A stretch of 64,000 nucleotides of DNA from Carnobacterium gallinarum DSM 4847 (lineage in GTDB: Bacteria > Bacillota > Bacilli > Lactobacillales > Carnobacteriaceae): assembly GCF_000744375.1 (NCBI RefSeq), contig NZ_JQLU01000005.1, positions 2,279,496 to 2,343,495 on the forward strand, given 5' to 3'. The notes under the pieces were generated by a model, which had not been told where the DNA came from, made no database searches, and saw only the letters and a program-made list of their open reading frames with translations. Position numbers and translations under genes: made by a program. This document shows, one piece after another, positions 9,611 to 17,647 of this stretch (position 1 is the first letter of the stretch; each line of letters starts with the position of its first letter).

Positions 9611-9681
9611 GAATTATAAAAAAAGCTCGCAAAAATGAGTTAGTTTGATACAATAGAAGGGTAAGGACGTGACCGTTAAGA

Positions 9682-10452
9682 ATGACAAAAGTTTTAGGAA
9701 TCTTAGGTACACCCAATCGTTCTGGACTAACTGCAGCAATGTTGCAAGAAGTTTTGACTGGTGCAGAGCTAGATGGTTGTGAGGTTGAAACCCTTTATTT
9801 ATCCGATTATCGATTAGAGTTGGAAAAAGCAGATGAAACTAATGAGGATTTAGATAAATTGCATCAAAAGATGCTAGCGAGTGATTGTATTGTTTTAGCA
9901 GCACCTACTTATTGGGGAAACGTCTCAGGAGTGATGAAACAATTTTTAGATTCGATGCGTAGTCGACTCGTTCGATTTGCTAAGGATGGAGAAATGTTAC
10001 CAGATTTGTATCATAAAAAGAAATATATTTTAATGACAAATTGTTATACAAAGAAATTTGAAAATAGATTAACAGGTGTAACAGATACTACATTTATCAC
10101 GATGGATCGAGCTTTTTCAACGGCTGGAATGGAACGAATGGCAGAAATTGTTTGTACAGATACCTTCGATATGCAAGAATTACCAACGAAGAAAATTGCG
10201 GAATGTCGCAAAGTTGGATCATTAATTAAAACAAAGATTGAGAAGAGGGATTTTACTGTGAAACGTTATATCCAGTTATTTTTTATGCTTGCGTTTAGTA
10301 CACTTGTGACGATGGGAATTCAAACGTTGATTGGAAACTGGATTGACATAACTAGTTTTTTTGCTCGTTATGTTTCATTTGTTTTAATCTTTTTTAGTTT
10401 ACTTTCGATAGTTTTGCATTATTTTTCAGTAAAAAAACACAAACGTAGTTAA
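9682..10452 (+). CDS. Flavodoxin-fold NAD(P)H-dependent FMN reductase with C-terminal membrane hairpin
   Basis: A 256-residue protein. Residues 1-190 form an NADPH-dependent FMN reductase/flavodoxin-like domain: LGILGTPNRSGLTAAML (phosphate-binding loop) at 5-21 and APTYWGNVSGVMKQFLDS (flavin-binding loop) near 75-92. Residues ~197-250 contain two hydrophobic helices and end in a basic KKHKRS tail. The reductase domain would face the cytosol and be tethered to the membrane. Substrate is unknown; quinone or flavin reduction is plausible given the respiratory neighbourhood but is inference. It is followed 38 bases later by the phosphatase gene and may be co-transcribed. Confidence 0.75.
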   Translation: MTKVLGILGTPNRSGLTAAMLQEVLTGAELDGCEVETLYLSDYRLELEKADETNEDLDKLHQKMLASDCIVLAAPTYWGNVSGVMKQFLDSMRSRLVRFAKDGEMLPDLYHKKKYILMTNCYTKKFENRLTGVTDTTFITMDRAFSTAGMERMAEIVCTDTFDMQELPTKKIAECRKVGSLIKTKIEKRDFTVKRYIQLFFMLAFSTLVTMGIQTLIGNWIDITSFFARYVSFVLIFFSLLSIVLHYFSVKKHKRS

Positions 10453-10490
10453 TAAATAGCATTCGTTTTGAGAATATGGAGGAGATTTTT

Positions 10491-11159
10491 TTGGGAAAAG
10501 GCTGTACATTTTATTTTGTAAGACATGGTGAAACATTTTTTAATCAATATATGAAAATGCAAGGTTGGTCAGATACACCACTAACAAAAGATGGACGCTT
10601 TACGGTTATTCGTAGCGGGCGTGGTTTATCCGACGTTCGTTTTAGTGCAGCGTATTGCAGTGATTTGCGTCGAACAGAAGAAACTTTAGAGATATTATTG
10701 GAAGAAAATTTTAGCTCTCGTAATTTGAAAATTCAACCTATGCCAGAATTTAGAGAAGCTTTTTATGGCTCTTTTGAAGGTTCGGATGTTGCTGAAAGTT
10801 GGGATACGATTAGTAAAACTTTAGGCTATGATTCAGCTGATGAGATGCGAGAAAAAGCAACGTTGGCTGATCGAATGGATGGAACTAAAAAAGCCGATCC
10901 TCGACATGATGCGGAGGACTTTCTGACTTTTTGGCTACGTGTTGAAAAAGGAATGTTGAAATTAATTGATAAGCATCGTGAAACAGATGAAAATATTTTA
11001 ATTGTGGCTCATGGAAATACGATTCGCAATCTATTAAATGGAATTGTACCAGAGTTAGATATGCCAACTTCTGTAGAAAATGCTAGTGTTTCAGTTGTAA
11101 ATTACCATGATGGGCAATATCATTTAGAACGATTTAATGATACTAAACATTTTAGATAG
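10491..11159 (+). CDS. Histidine phosphatase (phosphoglycerate mutase-like) family protein
   Basis: A ~222-residue member of the histidine phosphatase clan. The catalytic RHGE motif is in YFVRHGETFFN near residue 10, the second conserved Arg pair in CSDLRRTEET near 60, the acid FREAFYGSFEG near 88 and the second catalytic His in IVAHGNTIRNLL near 168. It is likely a small-molecule phosphatase rather than a glycolytic mutase. I place the start at TTG 10491, because GGAGGAG (10478-10484) lies six bases before it; the in-frame ATG at 10476 overlaps that ribosome binding site. Confidence 0.82.
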   Translation: MGKGCTFYFVRHGETFFNQYMKMQGWSDTPLTKDGRFTVIRSGRGLSDVRFSAAYCSDLRRTEETLEILLEENFSSRNLKIQPMPEFREAFYGSFEGSDVAESWDTISKTLGYDSADEMREKATLADRMDGTKKADPRHDAEDFLTFWLRVEKGMLKLIDKHRETDENILIVAHGNTIRNLLNGIVPELDMPTSVENASVSVVNYHDGQYHLERFNDTKHFR

Positions 11160-11187
11160 AATGAATTGGAGAAAAGAGGACGATTTT

Positions 11188-11964
11188 TTGAAACCAACAG
11201 CACTTGTATTTTTTGATTTGGATGGAACCTTATTAAATCAGCACTCTGAAGTAGAGGCAGATGTAGTGAAAGCTATTACTGATTTGAAAGCTAAGGGCGG
11301 AGTACCGATTATTGCAACAGGACGGACGAATATTGAATTTCAACATGTAGTAAAGGCCACAGATATTCATTCGAGTATTTCAATGAATGGTCAATTTATT
11401 ACGTATGAAGGCACTGAGATTTATCGTAGTGTATTGCCGAGAGAAACTGTAAGGCGTTTGAAGGATGCTACGGATGAACGGGGTTTAGGTTTGTCTTTTT
11501 ATACAGATAAATGGATTCGGACAACTGTAGAAAATGACACAGTGAAAAAAGCTTATCAATTTATTCATACTGGAATGCCTGAAATTGATCCAACGATTCA
11601 TTTAAATGAAGATATTTTTATGGCGCTTGTTTTAAATGAGGAAGTTCATCATGATCAGTATTTCAGAGAAACCTTTCCGGAATTATCTTTTTATCGTAAT
11701 ACGCCTTATAGTATGGATACGATTAGTAATGGGAATTCAAAAGCAACGGGAATTAAGCAATTACAGAAACAATTAGGATTGGAGCATGTTCCGACTTTTG
11801 CTTTTGGTGATGGTCCTAATGATCTAGAGATGTTTGGGATTGCTGATTATTCAGTGGCGATGGGAAATGGAATTTCTGAGCTTAAGGAGCAAGCTAGTTT
11901 TGTTGCGAAAAGTAATCTTGATGGTGGCATTATTGAGGGACTACAACACTTTGATTTAATTTAA
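11188..11964 (+). CDS. Cof-type HAD family hydrolase
   Basis: A ~258-residue haloacid dehalogenase-superfamily phosphatase of the Cof/IIB type. The nucleophile motif FFDLDGTLL is at residues 7-15, IIATGRTNIEF (motif II) near 40, SNGNSKATGIKQL with the conserved Lys near 187 and FGDGPNDLEMF (acidic motif) near 208. Such enzymes dephosphorylate sugar phosphates, PLP or flavin precursors; the substrate cannot be read here. The start is taken at TTG 11188, seven bases after AGAGGA; ATG 11161 or 11137 are alternatives, the latter overlapping the phosphatase gene. Probably in one operon with the two preceding genes. Confidence 0.82.
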   Translation: MKPTALVFFDLDGTLLNQHSEVEADVVKAITDLKAKGGVPIIATGRTNIEFQHVVKATDIHSSISMNGQFITYEGTEIYRSVLPRETVRRLKDATDERGLGLSFYTDKWIRTTVENDTVKKAYQFIHTGMPEIDPTIHLNEDIFMALVLNEEVHHDQYFRETFPELSFYRNTPYSMDTISNGNSKATGIKQLQKQLGLEHVPTFAFGDGPNDLEMFGIADYSVAMGNGISELKEQASFVAKSNLDGGIIEGLQHFDLI

Positions 11965-11978
11965 TTGATTAAGAATTA

Positions 11979-12011
11979 AGTAGGGAATGTGCTTCTCTGC
12001 TTTTTTTTTTA
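11979..12011 (+). terminator. Terminator after the HAD gene
   Basis: AGTAGGGA / TCTCTGCT stem with one wobble pair and a run of ten T. Confidence 0.7.
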
Positions 12012-12098
12012 TTGGATTCATGTTAGAATAGTAAAAGAGAGTATTTTAGGAAGACTGATTGTCCTTCCTATCCGTTCAAACAAAACCCTTTTCTATAC

Positions 12099-12461
12099 GG
12101 GGGCGTTACGGATTCGACAGGTGTAGGTCGAGCTTGGATTGCGTTTCGTAGGTTACGTCTACGTAAAAACGTTACAGTTAAATATAACTGCTAAAAACAA
12201 TAATAACTCTTACGCTTTAGCTGCCTAAAAACAGTTGACGTAGATCCTCCCGGCATCGCCCATGTGCTCGGGTAAGGGTCCTATAATAAGTGGGATACGC
12301 CAAACTTTTCCGTCTGTAAAGTTTTGAAGAGATTATCAGACTAGCGATGCACGATGCCTGTTAGGCGGCTAGTGTTCAGCGAAACCTTAATAGCATGACT
12401 ATGAACGTAGACGTCTAAGTGCCGATATGCTTGGACAGGGGTTCGACTCCCCTCGTCTCCA
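12099..12461 (+). ncRNA. ssrA: tmRNA (transfer-messenger RNA)
   Basis: The 5' end GGGGGCGTTACGGATTCGACAGG and the 3' T-arm/acceptor end GGGTTCGACTCCCCTCGTCTCC-A frame a 363-base tmRNA. The 5' GGGGGCG pairs with 3' CGTCTCC to form the acceptor stem, and the CCA is not encoded. The tag reading frame lies at 12190-12228: resume codon GCT, then AAA AAC AAT AAT AAC TCT TAC GCT TTA GCT GCC and stop TAA, giving tag AKNNNNSYALAA on top of the tRNA-borne alanine. tmRNA rescues ribosomes stalled on broken mRNAs and tags the nascent chains for proteolysis. The 3' end of ssrA is a common integration hotspot, and accessory DNA starts just downstream. Confidence 0.97.
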
Positions 12462-12470
12462 TATGAGTGA

Positions 12471-12518
12471 ACTTGCAGAAACATTGTTAAATCAGTGTTT
12501 TTGTAGGTTTTTTTTTTG
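12471..12518 (+). terminator. Terminator of ssrA
   Basis: ACTTGCAGAAACATTG pairs (several G-U) with CAGTGTTTTTGTAGGT and is followed by nine T. Confidence 0.8.
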
Positions 12519-12733
12519 TTATTAGGGCGAAGAACTATCCTCGGACTTCCTAGAAAAGGAGTGGATGGTTTTGACAAAAGAAAATAGAAATATGACGTTG
12601 TAAAAGATACAAAGTTAAGTAATATGTATAGTAAAAAGAACAAGAAAGAAAATAAAAAGAAATGAAAAAGTGTGGGAATGCAACTACTTTTTGACACAAT
12701 TTAAAAAGAGCATCTCATCTTGGTTATCTTTTC

Positions 12734-13165
12734 TCAGTAATCTACTGGTGAAAGGTGACCTAATTTCGTTAATATTCGTTTGTTATTCCAAAACTTAATG
12801 TAATTCTTAACAATATCTATTGCAATGTTATTAGAACCTATTGGTTCTTTGTTGAGATAGAATGTTTCAGACTTTAGTGAGGAATGAAACGATTCTATTG
12901 GGACGTTATCTGAAGGGAGTTCCTTTGCGGGACATACTTCGGATGACGTTTTTTTGTTGAGCAACTTTACAAAATTCCCTTGAAGAATATGTTGCACCTT
13001 GATCACTGTGCAACATAGCTACTTCTGGGAACTCTTCAATTTGGTTTAAAGTATCCAAGGCAAGCTTAGTATCTGGATGATTTGAAATTTGAAACGCAAT
13101 AATTTCACTATTATAGGTATCCATAATAGTCGATAAATAAAGCCTAGATTTACCAAAAGAAAGGA
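12734..13165 (-). pseudogene. IS3-family transposase remnant (OrfB, C-terminal part, frameshifted)
   Basis: Minus-strand codons from about 13165 read SFGKSRLYLSTIMDTYNSEI, then LHSDQGATYSSREF and QQKNVIRSMSRKGTP, and after a frame change near 12920 continue DNVPIESFHSSLKSE and end in LGHLSPVDY. This is the integrase-core (rve) region of an IS3 OrfB transposase, with the second catalytic Asp (HSDQG) and the Glu (ESFHSSLKSE) visible. The N-terminal half, OrfA and the left end are missing, and the frameshift splits the rest. It is a dead remnant marking a mobile-DNA-rich zone just after ssrA. Confidence 0.85.
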
Positions 13166-13413
13166 TGAAATAATATAGTACAAAATAAAAAGTATTTTGT
13201 TAAACTGCCAATGACTACTAAAGCACTTAATTCGGAAAAAAGTAGTTACGTTATATTCATTAAATTCAGAATAATTGAGGGCTTATGGATTATTACAAAG
13301 GTATCGCTATGTATATGACACCAAAAAAACATGTATCACACTTGATTTATTATTATATTTAATTGAAGAATTACATAGCTTAACTAAAAGAAAAAAATTA
13401 GTAGAAGCAATTA
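13166..13413 (+). pseudogene. Left fragment of an unidentified gene cut by the IS256-type element
   Basis: After a short AT-rich gap, the plus strand is open from about 13270 as LRAYGLLQRYRYVYDTKK, then LLLYLIEELHSLTKRKKL and VEAI, and it runs into the insertion element at 13414. There is no start codon with a ribosome binding site, so the 5' part is already lost. Beyond the element the frame would continue TKLNK, then needs a one-base shift. I do not recognise the protein family. Confidence 0.4.
13406..13413 (+). repeat. Target-site duplication, left copy
   Basis: AGCAATTA directly precedes the left terminal inverted repeat of the IS256-type element, and the identical octamer follows the right end at 14739-14746. 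Eight-base duplications are normal for this family. Confidence 0.85.
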
Positions 13414-14738
13414 GATAAAGTCCATATAATTGTGTAAAAGTTAAAAGGCCATGTAACAGCCCTTTTACGGTACAATGTTTTTAACCATTAAAAACATACC
13501 CAGGAGGACTTTACATGACCCAAGTACATTTTACACTGAACAACGAAGAGGTTCAAAGTATTATTGAACATTCCGTTAAAGATGATGTGTCTAAAAATAT
13601 TTTAACGACAGTTTTCAATCAGTTGATGGAAAACCAACGAACAGAATACATTAAAGCTGATGACTATGAACGATCTGAAAGTCGTCAGAGTCAACGAAAT
13701 GGCTACTACGAGCGTGACTTTACGACTCGCGTTGGTACACTTGAATTAAGAGTACCTAGAACACGTGATGGTGAGTTTTCACCGACGGTGTTTGAGCGGT
13801 ATCAGCGAAATGAAAAGGCGCTGCTTGCTTCAATGCTTGAGATGTATGTTTCAGGCGTTTCAACACGTAAAGTCTCTAAGATTGTTGAGGAGTTATGTGG
13901 TAAATCAGTTTCTAAGTCCTTTGTTTCTAGTCTGACTGAACAGTTAGACCCTCTGGTCAATGAATGGCAAAATCGATCGCTTTCAGATATAAACTATCCT
14001 TACTTGATGACTGATGTCCTGTACATAAAGATTAGAGAAGATAATCGAGTACTTTCTAAGAGTTGTCACATTGCGATTGGAATAACCAAAGATGGCGATC
14101 GTGAAATTATTGGCTTCATGATTCAAAATGAAGAGAGTGATAACACATGGTCTAACTTCTTTGAATACTTAAAAGAAAGAGGATTACAAGGTGTAGAACT
14201 CGTTATTTCTGACGCTCATAAAGGCTTAGTATCTGCGATTCGTAAATCCTTTACCAACGCAAGTTGGCAGAGATGCCAAGTTCACTTCTTAAGAAATATC
14301 TTTACAACAATTCCTAAGAAGAATTCTAAACCTTTTAGAGAAGCTGTAAAAGCTATCTTCAAGTTTACGGATATTAATTTAGCACGAGAAGCTAAAAATC
14401 GTCTGGTTGAAGAATACTACGACCAAAAGAAATACACAAAAGCTTACGAGACCTTAGATAATGGCTTCGAAGATGCCTTTCAATATACTGTCCTAGGTAA
14501 CTCCCACAATCGACTAAAAAGTACCAATCTTCTTGAACGATTAAACCAAGAGGTTCGCAGAAGAGAAAAGATCATTCGAATCTTTCCAAATCATGCTTCA
14601 GCCAATCGATTGATTGGGGCAGTTCTTATGGACCTGCATGAAGAATGGATTAGTTCTACAAGAAAGTATATAAATTTTAGCAAGTAAGAAACAATAGAAA
14701 CGTTGTATAGTATTTTACACAGGATTATGGACTTGACT
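13414..14738 (+). mobile_element. IS256-family insertion sequence, complete
   Basis: A 1325-bp element. The left end (GATAAAGTCCATATAATTGT...) and the complement of the right end (AGTCAAGTCCATAATCCTGT...) form imperfect terminal inverted repeats of about 26 bp. It holds one intact transposase gene and is bordered by an 8-bp direct repeat. From memory, the ends, the GACTTTACATGACC translation start region and the overall length closely match staphylococcal/enterococcal IS256, with many silent-looking differences. It interrupts an already decaying gene between the IS3 remnant and the LXG cassette. Confidence 0.92.
13515..14687 (+). CDS. IS256 (Mutator) family transposase
   Basis: A 390-residue DDE transposase of the Mutator type. 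The catalytic residues can be placed in LMTDVLYIKI (first Asp, near residue 170), VISDAHKGL (second Asp, near 233) and LLERLNQEVRRREK (Glu, near 342); ASWQRCQVHFLRN is the C/H region typical of the family. The gene is intact with the ribosome binding site AGGAGGACTTTACATG, so the element may still be active. It moves by a copy-out-paste-in mechanism through a circular intermediate in the well-studied IS256. Confidence 0.95.
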   Translation: MTQVHFTLNNEEVQSIIEHSVKDDVSKNILTTVFNQLMENQRTEYIKADDYERSESRQSQRNGYYERDFTTRVGTLELRVPRTRDGEFSPTVFERYQRNEKALLASMLEMYVSGVSTRKVSKIVEELCGKSVSKSFVSSLTEQLDPLVNEWQNRSLSDINYPYLMTDVLYIKIREDNRVLSKSCHIAIGITKDGDREIIGFMIQNEESDNTWSNFFEYLKERGLQGVELVISDAHKGLVSAIRKSFTNASWQRCQVHFLRNIFTTIPKKNSKPFREAVKAIFKFTDINLAREAKNRLVEEYYDQKKYTKAYETLDNGFEDAFQYTVLGNSHNRLKSTNLLERLNQEVRRREKIIRIFPNHASANRLIGAVLMDLHEEWISSTRKYINFSK

Positions 14739-14746
14739 AGCAATTA
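14739..14746 (+). repeat. Target-site duplication, right copy
   Basis: AGCAATTA, identical to 13406-13413, directly after the right terminal inverted repeat. Confidence 0.85.
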
Positions 14747-15188
14747 CTAAACTTAATAAAATTTAGGATAGAAACTATTGATAAATTAGATGAAAATGCA
14801 TTGAAAGGTTTATTAGGATTTTCGGGAATAAATATAAAACAAAGTGATTATTTTGCATATAAGAATAGTTCGAATGAGAATTTTAAAGAATTGATTAAGA
14901 TATTTTTAGAGAGTGAAGCAGTGTCAGGTTTTGAATGTATTTTAAAAAAATTAGAAAACAATGATGAGGATAATGAAGTTGAAATGAATGTTCAAAAAAA
15001 TTCTGATGCTCCATACGGAGATAAGCAACTCTTGAAAAATTAAATGGATATTTAAGCAAAATTCATCTTATGATTAAGAATAAAGAAACACACACGTCTG
15101 AATTTGTCCCTTTAGTTAAGAAGTTTGAGGCTAATCGTAGTTCGTTAGGCATTCCAGATGATACAGATTATCGAGAATTTATAGTAAA
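14747..15188 (+). pseudogene. Right fragment of the interrupted unidentified gene
   Basis: Open frame pieces read FRIETIDKLDENALKGLLGF, SGINIKQSDYFAYKNSSNEN and a Glu/Asn-rich stretch to about 15020, then change frame and continue ATLEKLNGYLSKIHLM, KNKETHTSEFVPLVKKFEAN and IPDDTDYREFIVNEK before TAA at 15186. At least two frame changes plus the IS insertion show that this gene is dead. No family was recognised. It lies in the same direction as the LXG cassette and ends 130 bases before a strong terminator. Confidence 0.5.
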
Positions 15189-15315
15189 TGAGAAATAAGC
15201 TGTAAGTATTGATGCGCTGTAAGCAAATGAATAATAGTACGTCTATAGATGACTATCTTACAAGAAAACTTACGCTGATAAAAGGATGCTTTTATTGTGA
15301 TGGTTGTTGCGTAGA

Positions 15316-15366
15316 ACATAAGGAGTAGCGATAATAGCTACTCCTTATGTTTTCTGTTTTTTTATA
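15316..15366 (+). terminator. Strong terminator upstream of the LXG cassette
   Basis: ACATAAGGAGTAGC pairs perfectly with GCTACTCCTTATGT across GATAATA, followed by a T-rich tail. It insulates the LXG cassette from the decayed upstream gene. Confidence 0.9.
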
Positions 15367-15515
15367 ATAAATAATTAGTTAAACTAAATTTTTATATGTC
15401 ATCAGACAAAACTAATTAGTTTATAGAATAAAATAGACAAGATAGTATTTCTAGTGTTATTATATATTGTAGAACTGTTGTTTTTTTATTTTGAAATAAA
15501 GGAGAATTAATTTAA

Positions 15516-15794
15516 ATGAGCTTAATTCAAAGTGATTATAATCAAGCAAGTGCAATAGCAACTAATTTAGTTAATGCTTTAAATTCATTGCCAAATAATA
15601 AAACGATTTCTAAAGCTTCAAGAACAACAGTAGTAGGAAATCAACAAGCACAAGCATCCTCAGACAAAGGAAAGTTATTGGTGGCTAGTTTTATTACAGC
15701 ATTAAATCGTGATAGTGCCAATATACGAAGTGTTGCGAAAGAATTTGAAGCCATCGATCAGCAGTTAAATGAATCGTTAATGAAGGTGAAATAA
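15516..15794 (+). CDS. Type VII secretion targeting/partner protein, TIGR04197/DUF3130-like (Lap1-like)
   Basis: A 92-residue all-helical protein with the profile of the TIGR04197 (SACOL2603-like, DUF3130-related) family, which includes the LXG-associated proteins. It starts SLIQSDYNQASAIATNLVNA, has a Ser/Lys-rich middle, then GKLLVASFITALNRDSANIR. In Streptococcus such proteins (Lap1) bind the LXG domain and carry the export signal for the T7SSb channel. It heads a four-gene cassette: partner, second partner, LXG toxin, candidate immunity, with only one base between it and the next gene. It has a good GGAGAA ribosome binding site. Export also needs EssC and other core genes, none of which is in this window. 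Confidence 0.8.
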   Translation: MSLIQSDYNQASAIATNLVNALNSLPNNKTISKASRTTVVGNQQAQASSDKGKLLVASFITALNRDSANIRSVAKEFEAIDQQLNESLMKVK

Positions 15795-15795
15795 T

Positions 15796-16167
15796 ATGGA
15801 TGATAAACAACGAGAACACGAAAATAAGATTGACCAATTACAGACTCAATTAAAGTTTGTGACGGAAGATCGATACAATGCAGAAGTTTCTATTCATCAA
15901 TTTGAACGTAACGAAGAAGAAATATATTCTATTTTTCGTGGGATTCAACATCTATTTCATGATATTCATGAGACTTTTCAAGAGGGCGAGATGAATGTTT
16001 TTATTGCAGATGCTCATCAAGAAATTGAGTATAAGCAACATGGCTTTAACTATGAAAATGAAGAGAAATTAGAACTTCTACAGAAAGAAAAACGAGAATT
16101 ATTGGATAGTGAAGATGACTTGTACTATAAAATAAGAAGCTTGAACCAGCAAGGGGTGGCTAAATGA
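15796..16167 (+). CDS. DUF3958-like LXG-associated protein (Lap2-like)
   Basis: A 123-residue protein that is almost entirely charged coiled coil (residues ~5-40 and ~85-120), with a central segment FRGIQHLFHDIHETFQEGEM. Size, composition and position between a TIGR04197 protein and an LXG toxin match the DUF3958 family (Lap2), which with Lap1 forms the pre-secretion complex on LXG toxins. Its stop codon overlaps the start of the LXG gene (ATGAG), so the partner and toxin are translationally coupled. The family assignment is from recalled profile and context. Confidence 0.7.
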   Translation: MDDKQREHENKIDQLQTQLKFVTEDRYNAEVSIHQFERNEEEIYSIFRGIQHLFHDIHETFQEGEMNVFIADAHQEIEYKQHGFNYENEEKLELLQKEKRELLDSEDDLYYKIRSLNQQGVAK

Positions 16168-17633
16168 GTATTGATTTTTTCATTGGTGAAGTGGGTATAC
16201 AAAATCAATCGATTAAAAGCTACTGTAATGAAGTGATTAGTGGTATGGAGCAAGTTCGAACGGCTCTCTCTCAATTTGTTATAGAGCCATCCTTAAAGGG
16301 AGGAGCTTATGATTCCTCAAAAAGTTACTTCAATAGTGCCTATATACCAGCTACAAAAGGTTTTACTTTAGTTTGTGAAGCGATGATAAAAGCGAATGAC
16401 AGATTTAGTAAGGACTATAAAAGTAATGTCGATAGCAATAGCCTGCAAGAAGATGTCTTGGTATCTTATATTTATCGATTAAATTCCTTATCTACAGCAT
16501 TAGAGGAATTGCCTGCAGGAAATATTTTTTTATCCTCTGTTATTGAAAACTTACAGAATGTACGCCAAAAAACAGATGAAAAATTAGATAAGTTAAGAGA
16601 ATTTAACTATACGTCAGTGCATATATTTGATGAATTAGAGAACCAGTTGCAAAATCTAGAAGCAGGCGTTATGATGCTTGTAGAGGGAAAAGCGTGGAAT
16701 CAGTCAACTGGAACCTTTTCAACCATGGGTTTAAATTTAGATTGGGCGACAGATATTAATCAATCTTGGGATGCTCGAGATAAAAAGAAAAAAGGTTTTG
16801 ATGATGAAAAAAATAAACAATTAGAAAAATATGATATTATTCGTTGTTATGATCCAATCACTAAGAAAACTACATGGGCATTGGAAAAAGATGGAAAAGC
16901 CGTCATTGATCCAGCGTTAACGAAGTATCTTAACAAAGTTGGGGATTCACTAAATAAATCAGATTATTCAATGATTGAAGTGACTCCAAAAGAGTGGGAA
17001 AAACGTGTCAATGATGCATGGAAAATGAATGGGACAGAGTATTTTTCTGGTAAACAATATGGCTGGTCAATGGCAGGTTTAGCTCATGTACAAGATGCAA
17101 AAGGCAAATTAGATGACAGTGGTGCATGGGATGCTTTGTGGTCGTTAGGCTTTATGTATGGGGCTGTGAAGTCTATTAATAAGATGAATCAGTCAATTGA
17201 GGCAGTAAACGACACGAAGCAAATAATAACAAATAGGTATCCAGATGAAATACAAAATGGAAAGTCATTTGATTTTGTGCTTGAAAATGGAAATATAAAA
17301 ATAAGAGATGGAATAAAAGAAGTAGACTTTATAATTGATACTAATGGTAACTTGAAAGTTGGCAGAGGGCATTCATATCTAGCTAATACTGGGGATGTAC
17401 AGGCGGCTGGTAAAATGAAAGTGAATCAAGTTGGGAATGTAAGAAAAATAACCAATGAATCTGGTCATTATACACCAACTTTGGAGCATGCGAAAAATTA
17501 TGAACAAATTTTTAATGAGTCTGGTATTGGAACTAAGAATAGTTGGTTAGAAATTTATCAATTAGAACTAACTAATTCAGGATATGTTAATTTGAGTACA
17601 CTAAAAAGGATAGAATCAGTTAATCTAAAATGA
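16164..17633 (+). CDS. LXG-domain polymorphic toxin (T7SS effector)
   Basis: A 489-residue protein. Residues 1-~210 form an all-helical LXG delivery domain: SIDFFIGEVGIQNQSIKSYC start, LKGGAYDSSKSYFNSAYIP near 48 and the LQNLEAGVMMLVEGKAWNQ end. Residues 210-345 are a linker with a short hydrophobic GAWDALWSLGFMYG segment. Residues ~350-489 are a separate toxin domain with GRGHSYL near 400 and ESGHYTPT near 432, followed by a helical AKNYEQIFNESGI and a final strand. I recall similar GHS...SGHY modules at the C-termini of other polymorphic toxins but cannot name the activity. Such proteins kill neighbouring bacteria after T7SSb export. The gene following it is the likely antidote. Confidence 0.85.
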   Translation: MSIDFFIGEVGIQNQSIKSYCNEVISGMEQVRTALSQFVIEPSLKGGAYDSSKSYFNSAYIPATKGFTLVCEAMIKANDRFSKDYKSNVDSNSLQEDVLVSYIYRLNSLSTALEELPAGNIFLSSVIENLQNVRQKTDEKLDKLREFNYTSVHIFDELENQLQNLEAGVMMLVEGKAWNQSTGTFSTMGLNLDWATDINQSWDARDKKKKGFDDEKNKQLEKYDIIRCYDPITKKTTWALEKDGKAVIDPALTKYLNKVGDSLNKSDYSMIEVTPKEWEKRVNDAWKMNGTEYFSGKQYGWSMAGLAHVQDAKGKLDDSGAWDALWSLGFMYGAVKSINKMNQSIEAVNDTKQIITNRYPDEIQNGKSFDFVLENGNIKIRDGIKEVDFIIDTNGNLKVGRGHSYLANTGDVQAAGKMKVNQVGNVRKITNESGHYTPTLEHAKNYEQIFNESGIGTKNSWLEIYQLELTNSGYVNLSTLKRIESVNLK

Positions 17634-17647
17634 TGGAGGCAATGAAA

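Noticed and set aside
12341-12697. Minus-strand 118-codon open frame over the tmRNA 3' half
   Set aside because: It overlaps ssrA antisense and has low-complexity hydrophobic composition (Phe/Leu runs from AT-rich DNA); no ribosome binding site of note.
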